This document shows, piece after piece, positions 24,848 to 33,016 of a stretch of 38,118 nt of DNA. The notes under the pieces were generated by a model that was given only the letters and a program-made list of their open reading frames with translations, was not told the DNA's origin and ran no database searches. The DNA comes from Planctomycetaceae bacterium UBA2671 (GTDB lineage Bacteria; Planctomycetota; Planctomycetia; Planctomycetales; Planctomycetaceae), in NCBI GenBank assembly GCA_002359185.1, contig DEML01000079.1, positions 24,032-62,149 on the forward strand. Reading direction: 5' to 3'. Made by a program: the position numbers and the translations under genes. How positions within the stretch are numbered: position 1 is the stretch's first letter; each line of letters opens with the position of its first letter.

Positions 24848-25975
24848 ATGCCTCTCTCTACTGACATCCCGGAACCGGTCTTCGCTGAGGGTCGATATCA
24901 TTATCCTCAACCCGCGCCAATGCCACCGATCTCGTTCGGCAGCCTTAAACTGCCAACGCGTTTCTGCCTCTCGCCGTTGGCAAAATATACGAACCTCTCT
25001 TTTCGTCGCGTTGTCCGAGAGTGCGGCGGACTCGGAATGGGAACGTGCGATCTGGTCAATGCCCGGGCTTTGCTGGCGGGAAGTCATAAGTCGATGGCGT
25101 TGATCCGCACCTGTCCGGAAGATACTCCGTTTGCTGTGCAGATTTTTGGGAGCGAACCCAAATACATGCGGGACGCGGTGCAATATCTGGAGAGTCTGCC
25201 GGGAATTGATGCGATTGATATTAATATGGGATGTCCGGTCGACCATGTGACCAACAATGGAGCCGGGGCTCGCATGATGTGCTCGCTCCAGCAAACCGTT
25301 GCTCTGGTGCAAACCATTGTGGAAGCGGTCTCTTTGCCAGTGACCGTCAAAATGCGACTTGGCTGGGACGAGACTCAACTGACCGCTCCGAAATTCGCAC
25401 GAGAATTTGAACAGGTGGGCATCAAAGCGGTGGCCATTCATGGTCGCACTCGTGCTCAAGGTTTTAAAGGTTCAGTCGACTTGAGTGGAATTCGTCGCGT
25501 CGTTGAAGCGGTTGAATCGATCCCCGTCATTGGCAATGGAGATATCCGTTCGATTCCCGATGCCGCTCGCATGTTTGACCGAACCGGATGCACGGCAATC
25601 AGTGTTGGTCGAGGAGCGTTGGCCAATCCCTGGATTTTCCATCAGTTACAGCAATGGGAAGAGACCGGCAGTTATGATCCGCCGGGGAATTTTAATCAGC
25701 GACTCGATCTCGTCTTGCAGCAATTCGGATATCTGGAAGAACTCGATGGCCCCGAAAGTGCGTTGATCGCCTACCGTCGGACGGTGCACTGGTATCTGAA
25801 AGCAATGCGGGTTCCTGCGAAGTTACGGGAAGGGGTTCAGAAGTCAAAAACCCGCAGTGAGTTTCTGACCGCGATGGAAGCCGTTCGCGAACAGGGTCCC
25901 ATTGAAGGATCCCGAACAGGCATTCTTCCTGAACTCCAGGTCCCCGTTCCGGCGGGACCTGTCGAACGCTGGTGA
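24848..25975 (+). CDS. dus: tRNA-dihydrouridine synthase (Dus family)
   Basis: An FMN-dependent enzyme reducing uridine to dihydrouridine in tRNA. The 375-aa product has SPLAKYTNLSFRRVVRE near 42-58, the catalytic Cys in INMGCPVDHVTNNGAGARMM (Cys129), TVKMRLGWDE, IHGRTRAQGFKG, VIGNGDI and SVGRGALANPWIF, all in Dus order. The ATG at 24848 is preferred, because extending to 24749 would overlap the SDR gene and add an unlike N-terminus. No good ribosome site precedes it. Which Dus paralog it is (A, B or C type) cannot be stated; motifs lean to DusB. A copy of the palindromic repeat follows the stop. Confidence 0.93.
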   Translation: MPLSTDIPEPVFAEGRYHYPQPAPMPPISFGSLKLPTRFCLSPLAKYTNLSFRRVVRECGGLGMGTCDLVNARALLAGSHKSMALIRTCPEDTPFAVQIFGSEPKYMRDAVQYLESLPGIDAIDINMGCPVDHVTNNGAGARMMCSLQQTVALVQTIVEAVSLPVTVKMRLGWDETQLTAPKFAREFEQVGIKAVAIHGRTRAQGFKGSVDLSGIRRVVEAVESIPVIGNGDIRSIPDAARMFDRTGCTAISVGRGALANPWIFHQLQQWEETGSYDPPGNFNQRLDLVLQQFGYLEELDGPESALIAYRRTVHWYLKAMRVPAKLREGVQKSKTRSEFLTAMEAVREQGPIEGSRTGILPELQVPVPAGPVERW

Positions 25976-26014
25976 TTCATTGCACAAATTATTTGAACTT
26001 GGTTTAACCAAAGG

Positions 26015-26083
26015 TGTAGGTCAGGCACTGCCTGACGACAAACGAGATGGCACGCACATTTCGTCAGGCACAGCCTGACCTAC
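26015..26083. repeat. palindromic element, copy 2 (GTAGGTCAGGCA family)
   Basis: Left arm 26015-26038 is identical to copy 1 at 1942-1965. The 22-base loop differs at two positions, and the right arm (26061-26083) has a small change (GGCACAGCC instead of GGCAGTGCC). It lies between the convergent dus and GGDEF-like genes and may act as a terminator-like hairpin. Confidence 0.85.
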
Positions 26084-26109
26084 GGCTGTTCATTTTTGCT
26101 CACAGTAAT

Positions 26110-27024
26110 TTAACCAGCAATCAGTTTGACGGAGCCATCGGGGGCGATCTGACGAAGTTGCCAGCGACCGTGGCGTTGTGTTGTTCGAAAGGCGAGTTGT
26201 GAACGTTCCCAGAGTAGATCCTCAAACTGATCGAGTCGGGTCTCGCTGGCGGAAAAAGTGGTGCAGCCAAATGTCACTGTGACAAAAATCTGCTCGTTCG
26301 ATTCGGGATGCAGATAGACTTTATGACTGACTGCTGTTCGGATTTGATCGGCCAGTTCGGTCATTTGGCTGGAGGTCAATTGCGGAAGCAGGCCGATCAG
26401 TACATCGTCTGTCGCCTGGCACAGGACATCCTCATCACGAAGATGGCGAACAATTTGAGAGGCTGTCTGTTTCACAAATTCGTTGGCCGCAGGCATGCCA
26501 TATTGTTTGACGTGACGATCGTAGTGATCGATCTTAATAAATATCGCCCCGGCTTCGGCTGACGTTTTCTCAAGCGATTTCGCCAGAGCAGTCAGATTTT
26601 GCTGATAAGCTGTGAAATCAGGCAAGCCAGTCCGATCATCCGTTGGCAACTGACTCCACTTCGGTTGACGAAACGGCTTTGACTTCTTCTCCACGATTTT
26701 GGCAACATTCAATTGCTGGACATGTTGGCTTAATTTGCCACAAGAAATCTGGAGTTGAGACTGCTGCTTCACATTGAGAGGCTGAGTCTGGGCTCGCTTC
26801 TGTAACATCTGGCAAGCCCGCTCGGCCTGGTCCAGACATGCAGCCACGTGAGCAAACAGTTTTTCAAATCGCTTGCTGGTTCGTTGCAAAGTGGAGGCGT
26901 GGTACCAGCGTTCGTAAATCAGCCCGAGAGCAAACCCGACAACGAGAGTCATGGGCACAAGCACTATAATTCCCAGCATTTCGCGGGAAATGACGGCGAG
27001 CGGAATGGGTAGCAGCAGATCCAT
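26110..27024 (-). CDS. membrane protein with degenerate GGDEF domain
   Basis: A protein of about 304 aa with one N-terminal transmembrane segment (LGIIVLVPMTLVVGFALGLIY), a helical linker rich in Gln and Lys (about 50-130), and a C-terminal domain of the diguanylate cyclase fold (DDRTGLPDFTAYQQNL; AGAIFIKIDHYDRHVKQYG; LRDEDVLCQATDDVLIGLLP). The signature RxGGDEF is replaced by CQATDDVLI, so the active-site half-motif and the Arg are lost and cyclase activity is not expected. A GTP-binding or c-di-GMP-sensing role is possible (inference). The ATG at 27024 is chosen; a TTG twelve bases upstream is an alternative. It converges with dus. Confidence 0.8.
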   Translation of the reverse strand: MDLLLPIPLAVISREMLGIIVLVPMTLVVGFALGLIYERWYHASTLQRTSKRFEKLFAHVAACLDQAERACQMLQKRAQTQPLNVKQQSQLQISCGKLSQHVQQLNVAKIVEKKSKPFRQPKWSQLPTDDRTGLPDFTAYQQNLTALAKSLEKTSAEAGAIFIKIDHYDRHVKQYGMPAANEFVKQTASQIVRHLRDEDVLCQATDDVLIGLLPQLTSSQMTELADQIRTAVSHKVYLHPESNEQIFVTVTFGCTTFSASETRLDQFEDLLWERSQLAFRTTQRHGRWQLRQIAPDGSVKLIAG

Positions 27025-27262
27025 AGTTGAATTCAATCGCAGGAGGTATCAAAGGTTCATTGATTAAGTCTAGGTTCGATCAATCGGGTGAGGGGAGGAT
27101 TCCCTACGAATTTTCTCTACAAGAGAACAGATTGCAGGGGTTGTTGTGGTTGTGATGCCTAATGGGATTCCCCCATCTCAAGGACACCCGCCGTTCTCAT
27201 AAACAATCTCTGTCACTTAACTCTGCTGCGAAAAATGAAACGTCATTTGTTAAACTCAAGGG

Positions 27263-28675
27263 ATGACTCACCAAAACACCATTCTGTTCGTAACAGGCCG
27301 CCTGGCAGCGCCGGCTCTGGAGCCCATTGTTCGGGAAACTGGTGAGCGGAATCAGGTTGCTACTGAAATCGTAGTACTGGGAATTAATGTCGCTGCCCTG
27401 ATGCACGTCGACTTGGTCGCTCGGAAACTCGAAGTGCCCGAACATATTCAACAGGTCATTCTGCCCGGCTGGTGTCAGGGGGATCTCGAAAAGCTGAGCA
27501 AAAAATGGGGCGTACCCGTATTACGCGGCCCTAAAGATCTGCGTGATCTGCCACGCTGGTTCGACAAGCGGGATCAGGAGCCGCCCGATTTATCGAAATA
27601 TGACATTGAAATTCTTGCAGAAATCAACGGAGCTCCGTTACTCAAAATAGACGAGTTGCTGCGAATCGCCACCAGCTATGCCAATCGTGGAGCCAATCTC
27701 ATCGATTACGGCTGCCTGCCTGGGCCAGCGGCTTCGCAAGTGGGGGAACATATTCGCGAACTTCGTCAGGCCGGGTTTCGGGTTTCGATTGACAGTTTCG
27801 ATCAGCAGGAAGTCGAAGCGGCTGTGGAAGCAGGAGCCGAGTTGATTCTGAGTGCCAACTCAACCAATCTCGACTGGGTCACCCAACTCGGAACAGAAGT
27901 CGTCGCGATTCCCGATGACTTTCAGAACCTCGACACCTTCGAGCCCATTCTCGATCGACTGGAAAAGTCGAGCGTTCCCTATCGGCTCGATCCCATTCTC
28001 GAACCAGTCGGCTTCGGCTTCGCGGCTTCGCTGGCTCGCTATTACGAAACCCGGCGACGCTGGCCTCATGCAGAAATGATGATGGGGGTCGGCAACATTA
28101 CCGAACTGGCAGAGGTCGACTCGGCTGGGGTGAACTTTATTCTGGCCGCATTGTGTCAGGAGTTGGGGATTCGCTCGGTCTTGACGACAGAAGTGATCAA
28201 CTGGGCTCGGGAGTCGGTCAAGGAATTTGATCTCGCCCGCCGGATGACGCATTATGCGATCAACGAAAAACAATTGCCCAAACATATCAATGCCGGACTG
28301 CTTTCGATGCGGGATCCGCGGGTTCATCAGTTAACGGAAGAAGAATTGAATGAGCTGACTGCTCAGATTCGCGATCCCAATTATCGGATCTTCGCGAATG
28401 ACGATGCTCTACATCTGATCAATCGTGATGGTCATTTTCAGGGGAATGATCCGTTTCAGCTCTTTCAGCAGGCAGCAGAACTGGGTGAGATTACGCCGTC
28501 GCATGCTTTTTATCTCGGCTACGAACTGGCCCAGGCCGAGACAGCAAAACGGCTTGGAAAACAGTATACTCAGGATGAACCATTAAACTGGGGGCATTTG
28601 ACCCGCTCGGAAAAGCATCTCAGTTTGAAACCGACATTTCGCAAATCTCCTGACAGTAAAACTTCTGATTCATAA
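27263..28675 (+). CDS. dihydropteroate synthase-like protein (DUF6513, H4MPT-linked)
   Basis: A 470-aa protein with a dihydropteroate synthase-like C-terminal TIM barrel and a unique N-terminal domain. Similar proteins are known from methanogens and from bacteria that use tetrahydromethanopterin for C1 transfer, including planctomycetes. Visible: LFVTGRLAAPALEPIVRE at the N-terminus, YANRGANLIDYGCLPGPA at about 140-157, FRVSIDSFDQQEVEAAVEAGAELI at about 172-195, PYRLDPILEPVGFGF and MMMGVGNITELAEVDSAG. Its exact reaction in pterin biosynthesis is not assigned by me. Its stop TAA and the ATG of pabB overlap (TAATG), so translation is coupled. It is probably the first gene of the pair. Confidence 0.82.
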   Translation: MTHQNTILFVTGRLAAPALEPIVRETGERNQVATEIVVLGINVAALMHVDLVARKLEVPEHIQQVILPGWCQGDLEKLSKKWGVPVLRGPKDLRDLPRWFDKRDQEPPDLSKYDIEILAEINGAPLLKIDELLRIATSYANRGANLIDYGCLPGPAASQVGEHIRELRQAGFRVSIDSFDQQEVEAAVEAGAELILSANSTNLDWVTQLGTEVVAIPDDFQNLDTFEPILDRLEKSSVPYRLDPILEPVGFGFAASLARYYETRRRWPHAEMMMGVGNITELAEVDSAGVNFILAALCQELGIRSVLTTEVINWARESVKEFDLARRMTHYAINEKQLPKHINAGLLSMRDPRVHQLTEEELNELTAQIRDPNYRIFANDDALHLINRDGHFQGNDPFQLFQQAAELGEITPSHAFYLGYELAQAETAKRLGKQYTQDEPLNWGHLTRSEKHLSLKPTFRKSPDSKTSDS

Positions 28676-30051
28676 TGTCCCTCGAACGCATTTCCCTGAA
28701 GATCAATCTCTCACCGGTGGAAGCTCTTGCTCAGTTGAGTGATGAGCCTTGGCCAGTGCTGCTTGAAAGTGCGCGGTTCGAGAAAACTCGTGGACGATAC
28801 TCCTATCTCTCAGCCGATCCGATTCAAACCTGGCAACTCGATCGAGCTGAGTTCGGGTGCGATCCTTTTGCAGAAATCCGTTCGCTCTCCGCTCAATATT
28901 CCCGACCTGCAGAAGCGGGCTTGCCTCCGTTTTGTTCGGGATTTGTGGGCCTGCTCAGTTACGAATTAGGACACGCATTCGAAAAACTTCCGACTGTCCC
29001 CCACGATGAATTCACAACTCCAGCCATGGCGGTCGGCCTGTATGACTGGTCTTTGTGCTGGGATCATTTTACAAATGAAACATTTCTGATTCGCGATCAT
29101 TCCCTGCAATCCGTTTTCAATTCAGAAGCCGAGATTCGCTGGAAGCGGCTCCTGCAGAAGCTTGAGAATGGAAACGCAACGATCGAACAATTTCCGATAC
29201 CGACCGCCCGAATCATCGAACCAACTTCAGTGGAGCGGGAACGGTTTCTGCACTCGGCTCAACAGGTTCTGGAGTACATTCGAGCCGGAGATATTTATCA
29301 GGCGAATCTGTCGCGGAAAATCGAGTATGAATTTGATGGCAGTGCTCTCGATTTGTATCGGCAAATTCGCGTTCTCAACCCGGCTCCTTTCGCCGCGTAT
29401 TTTCAGCCAGCTAACGATTTCGCGGTTGTGAGTGCCTCACCTGAACAGTTTCTGCAGGTGAATAATCGGCAGGTTTGCACACGACCAATCAAAGGGACCC
29501 GCCCCCGCTGGGCCGCTGGCGATCTCGATTTGTATCAGGGTCTCGAACTGCAGGCGTCCGAAAAAGACCGAGCGGAAAACACGATGATTGTCGACCTGCT
29601 TCGCAACGATATTTCCCGCGTCTGCAAAACCGGCAGCGTGAAAGTACCCCGCTGGTGTGAGCTGGAAACGTTCGCGAAAGTGCATCACCTCGTTTCTGAA
29701 GTGACGGGCGAACTAAGGGACGATGCCGACATCTGGGACCTGTTCGCGGCGACCTTCCCGGGGGGCTCCATTACAGGGGCTCCTAAAATCCGGGCGATGC
29801 AAATTATCTCCGAGCTCGAACAATCGACCCGCGGCGCCTACTGCGGCTCCCTCTTCGCAGCCGACCTGAGCGGCTCCCTGCAATCCAGTATCCTCATCCG
29901 CACCCTCACCTGGAAGCAGGGGCAGGTTCAAGTCCCTGTCGGAGGAGGCATTGTTGCGGATTCCGTCCCGGAAATCGAATTTTCAGAAACCGTCCACAAA
30001 TCCGCTGGCCTGATCGCTTCGCCAATGAGTCACTCAACGACTGAGTCGTAA
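28675..30051 (+). CDS. pabB: aminodeoxychorismate synthase component I
   Basis: Forms 4-amino-4-deoxychorismate from chorismate with glutamine-derived ammonia, the first step to p-aminobenzoate for folate or methanopterin. The 458-aa product has the anthranilate synthase/PabB fold: YIRAGDIYQANLSRKIEY at about 199-216, RPIKGTRPRW with the PabB-type Lys, AENTMIVDLLRNDISRV and TFPGGSITGAPKIRAMQII. The PIKGT motif favours PabB over TrpE. A PabA glutaminase is not seen in the window. It is joined to the preceding DHPS-like gene by an overlapping TAATG, which argues for a shared pterin pathway. Confidence 0.93.
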   Translation: MSLERISLKINLSPVEALAQLSDEPWPVLLESARFEKTRGRYSYLSADPIQTWQLDRAEFGCDPFAEIRSLSAQYSRPAEAGLPPFCSGFVGLLSYELGHAFEKLPTVPHDEFTTPAMAVGLYDWSLCWDHFTNETFLIRDHSLQSVFNSEAEIRWKRLLQKLENGNATIEQFPIPTARIIEPTSVERERFLHSAQQVLEYIRAGDIYQANLSRKIEYEFDGSALDLYRQIRVLNPAPFAAYFQPANDFAVVSASPEQFLQVNNRQVCTRPIKGTRPRWAAGDLDLYQGLELQASEKDRAENTMIVDLLRNDISRVCKTGSVKVPRWCELETFAKVHHLVSEVTGELRDDADIWDLFAATFPGGSITGAPKIRAMQIISELEQSTRGAYCGSLFAADLSGSLQSSILIRTLTWKQGQVQVPVGGGIVADSVPEIEFSETVHKSAGLIASPMSHSTTES

Positions 30052-30056
30052 ATATT

Positions 30057-30089
30057 TTGAACCACGGATGGACGCGGATCAACACAGAT
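30057..30089. repeat. 33-bp repeat of three 10-bp units, copy B (inverted)
   Basis: Reverse complement of copy A (15591-15623) with two mismatches. It begins five bases after the pabB stop codon. Confidence 0.75.
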
Positions 30090-30209
30090 GTTTTACAAAA
30101 CAATCTAAACCTGGAGTGACAGCGAGAGGGGCGGCGTCCAATTTGTCTGAGGCACTTCGCTGCGATATCACACCAGCCATTCGAATGCTACTGGGCAGTC
30201 AGGCGTCTA

Positions 30210-30776
30210 CTAAACAGTCTGTCCGGCGTGCTTCCCTTCGGCGAATTCTTCGATCGCTTTCTTGCAAAAGGCGGGTAAGTCATCCGGATTGCGGCTCGTG
30301 ACCAGTCCCTGATCACAAACACATTCTTCATCGACCCATTCTGCTCCTGCGTTTTTCAGATCCGTTTTGAGGCTGGGCCAGGAAGTCACGCGACGTCCTT
30401 CAACAACATCGGCTTCGATCAGAGTCCAGGGGCCGTGGCAAATCGCAGCGACCGGTTTTCCCTGCTTGAAAAAGTCTCGGACAAAATCAACGGCTGTTTC
30501 GTTCATTCGCAATGCATCGGGATTGAAGACCCCGCCGGGAAGAACCAGCCCCTCATAATTTTCCGCACTGACTTCATCGATGGTTTTATCGACAGAAAAC
30601 TGATCCCCTTTTTCATCGTGATGCACACCTTGAATCTTGCCGGATTTGAGCGAGATGAGATGGACTTCCGCACCAGCTTCCTTGATTGCATCCCAAGGCT
30701 TGGTCAATTCGACCTGTTCGAAGCCATCGGTTGCGAGAAATGCGATTGTTTTTCCTTGAAGTTTTTGTTTCGCCAT
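30210..30776 (-). CDS. DJ-1/PfpI family protein (YhbO-like)
   Basis: A 188-aa cytoplasmic DJ-1/PfpI protein; members act as stress-protective deglycase-like enzymes or proteases. It has Glu20 in DGFEQVEL, the elbow VLPGG at 78-82, and the nucleophile Cys113 in AAICHGPWTLI with the adjacent His114, so the active site looks complete. The ATG has an excellent ribosome site (AGGAGG six bases upstream). It is 62 bases downstream of the copper-storage-like gene on the same strand, so the two may form a stress or metal operon. Confidence 0.92.
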   Translation of the reverse strand: MAKQKLQGKTIAFLATDGFEQVELTKPWDAIKEAGAEVHLISLKSGKIQGVHHDEKGDQFSVDKTIDEVSAENYEGLVLPGGVFNPDALRMNETAVDFVRDFFKQGKPVAAICHGPWTLIEADVVEGRRVTSWPSLKTDLKNAGAEWVDEECVCDQGLVTSRNPDDLPAFCKKAIEEFAEGKHAGQTV

Positions 30777-30838
30777 TGGATTCCCTCCTGAGATTCTATT
30801 TTATTTTTGTTAAACGAGACTTACTTTTACGTACCGAA

Positions 30839-31153
30839 TTATGCACTCATGCTCTTACAAGTCTTTGCACAATCGCGGCAGGCCTCTGCACATCGCTGGC
30901 AATGATCATGATCGTGAGCCCCGCATTGCTCTGCACACCACGAACAGATTTCCGCACATAATTTGCAGATTTGAGCGGAATACTTACTTTCCCGAGCCGA
31001 GGCTTGTGCGCACAGCAGGCAAATGTCAATACACTCCCGGCAACAGTGCGGGCAATCGTTGTCACTCGATTTGCCAATCATTTCCTTCAGGCAAACTTCA
31101 CAAGCGATTGCACATTTCAGACAGGCATCAATGCAAGATTGATTCTTATTCAT
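30839..31153 (-). CDS. four-helix Cys-rich copper-binding protein (DUF326 / Csp-like)
   Basis: A 104-aa protein with 21 Cys arranged mostly as CxxC and CxxxC along helices (CIDACLKCAIACEVC; CRECIDICLLC; CKLCAEICSWC; CQRCAEACRDCAKTC). This is the pattern of the four-helix-bundle copper storage proteins, which fill the bundle core with Cu(I). There is no signal peptide, so it would be the cytosolic Csp3-like type. Cys content and spacing identify the family, but metal identity is inferred. Strong ribosome site AGGAGGAG. It lies directly upstream of the DJ-1 gene and may be cotranscribed with it. Confidence 0.88.
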   Translation of the reverse strand: MNKNQSCIDACLKCAIACEVCLKEMIGKSSDNDCPHCCRECIDICLLCAQASARESKYSAQICKLCAEICSWCAEQCGAHDHDHCQRCAEACRDCAKTCKSMSA

Positions 31154-31357
31154 GGCTCTCTCCTCCTACTTCATTTGGAATATTCTATTTCCATTGAGAA
31201 GAGTGCAGTTCATATTCCAAACCGGCAGAATTTGACGAATAAATCAGATTGCTTGTATCTTCAATTTGATCGTTGAAAACGATTGAGCGAAAGTCAACCA
31301 GAATGGTCTGTGAAAAAGCAATCAGCCGTTGGGGGGTGCGCTGTCGAAGCATGCCTG

Positions 31358-31388
31358 CCCTGTTGCGCGATGTTAACATGGCAACAGG
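31358..31388. repeat. short hairpin/repeat shared with 19556-19581
   Basis: CCTGTTGC (31359-31366) pairs with GCAACAGG (31381-31388), with the palindrome ATGTTAACAT between. The first 26 bases match 19556-19581 with four differences. It lies downstream of the NtrC-type gene and upstream of the Csp-like gene. Confidence 0.5.
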
Positions 31389-31405
31389 CTCTGTCGGAGG
31401 ATTCA

Positions 31406-32815
31406 TTAATCCTCGCTCAGATTTGCATTTTTGAGTTTTTCTCTGAGTGTCTGTCGGTGAATTCCCAGGATTTGAGCGGCTTCGGTGCGGTTGCCTTTTG
31501 AGAGTCGAAGAGCCTGGCTCAGTAATGTTGGTTCGGCTTCCGTCAGGAATTTTTCGTACAAACCTTCCACGCTGGCAGCTTTCGGAATGGATTGGAGCTG
31601 CTCGTTCCACCAGTTTTCGATTGCAATGTTCAACTGGTGAGTGGAGCCAGAGTCATCGCTGGTTCGGGTTGTTGGTGGGGGGAAGGATTTTGCTGAGATT
31701 TCGCCGGAACGCGTGACGATGACTGCATGTTCAATGACATTGCGAAGCTCGCGGACGTTGCCATTCCATGGACGTGAGTTTAGTTCTTTCAAGGCCGTCG
31801 GGGAGAGCTGGACTTCTCCGGTTGGGTCGAGGTTTCTCATGAAATGTTCGGCGAGTAGCGGGATATCTTCCGGTCGTTCCCGCAGGGGAGGAATTTCGAT
31901 GCGGAAGACATTCAGGCGATAGAAAAGATCCTCGCGAAATTTCTCTTCAGCAACCATTGCTTCCAGATTTCGATTGGTTGCGGCGACGAGGCGAAAATCG
32001 GATGATCGCTGATCGTTGCCACCGACGGGGGAAATCATTTTTGTTTCCAGGACGCGCAGAAGTTTGATTTGCGTCGTCATCTCGATATCGCCAATTTCAT
32101 CAAAGAAAGCGGTCCCCTGGTTGGCGGCTTCCAGTAAGCCGTGTCGTTCGGTGATCGCGCCGGTAAAGGAGCCTTTCGCGTGACCAAAGAGTTCACTTTC
32201 AATCACGGACACATTCATCGCGGGGACACAAACGGGAATAAACGGTCCGGTTGAGCGTTTGCTGTAGCGATGAATGGCAACTGCGACCAGTTCTTTTCCG
32301 GTGCCACTTTCTCCCGTGACCAACACGGGAACATCCCTCTCAGCCACGACAGCAATTTTTCGAAAGACGGCCTGCATCGCTGGTGATTTCCCCAGTAACT
32401 CCTGCTCGCTGACGACTTGAGTGGAGTTGATTTCGGTAGACAGTTCCCCCCGCGGTTTCGCATTCAGAGCTTTGCGGATGACCTGAATCGCATCTTCGAG
32501 ATCAAACGGCTTGGTGAGATATTCATAGGCTCCCCGATTAATCGCTTTGACCGCGGTTTCGAGATTGCCGAACGCAGTGATCATGATAACGGGCGTCGCA
32601 CCGATTCGGCTTTGCAGTTGTTCGAGAGCAGTCAATCCATCGATGCCGGGAAGGCGAATATCCATCACGACGACATCAGGGATTTGACGTCTCGTGATTT
32701 CAAGAGCATCTTCTGCAGTTGCGGTCGTTGTGATTATATGACCATCCTCTGCCAGGGCTTGTTCGAGGGCCCAGCAGATTGAAGGTTCATCATCAACGAT
32801 CAGAATGTTGCTCAT
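31406..32815 (-). CDS. sigma-54-dependent response regulator (NtrC family)
   Basis: A 469-aa activator with three domains. Receiver: acidic DDE at 8-10, phospho-accepting Asp52 in VVMDIRLPG, Thr in MITAFG and Lys in LTKPF. AAA+ domain: Walker A GESGTGKE, sigma-54 contact loop GSFTGA (the usual GAFTGA with Ala to Ser), Walker B-like GTAFFDEIGD and DLFYRLNVF. C-terminal Fis-type HTH: NRTEAAQILGIHRQTLREKL. It should activate sigma-54 promoters when phosphorylated. No histidine kinase is adjacent, so the partner is unknown. The start (NILIVDDEPS) is supported by the family; the ribosome site is weak. Confidence 0.95.
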   Translation of the reverse strand: MSNILIVDDEPSICWALEQALAEDGHIITTTATAEDALEITRRQIPDVVVMDIRLPGIDGLTALEQLQSRIGATPVIMITAFGNLETAVKAINRGAYEYLTKPFDLEDAIQVIRKALNAKPRGELSTEINSTQVVSEQELLGKSPAMQAVFRKIAVVAERDVPVLVTGESGTGKELVAVAIHRYSKRSTGPFIPVCVPAMNVSVIESELFGHAKGSFTGAITERHGLLEAANQGTAFFDEIGDIEMTTQIKLLRVLETKMISPVGGNDQRSSDFRLVAATNRNLEAMVAEEKFREDLFYRLNVFRIEIPPLRERPEDIPLLAEHFMRNLDPTGEVQLSPTALKELNSRPWNGNVRELRNVIEHAVIVTRSGEISAKSFPPPTTRTSDDSGSTHQLNIAIENWWNEQLQSIPKAASVEGLYEKFLTEAEPTLLSQALRLSKGNRTEAAQILGIHRQTLREKLKNANLSED

Positions 32816-33016
32816 CTGGTGGATCTTGTATTAACTCTAGTACTATATTGCCCGACAGGGACAATTCAGATCGATTTTGTCAGTCGGGATTGAAAATGTC
32901 ACAATACATTTGAAAAGTCTCACGGCATCAGCCATTATGGTGAATAGGTGTCTCCCTTCAAGACCATTCATTTTAATTGTAGTCAATGACCATCAAATGC
33001 ATAAAGGGCCGAATCG

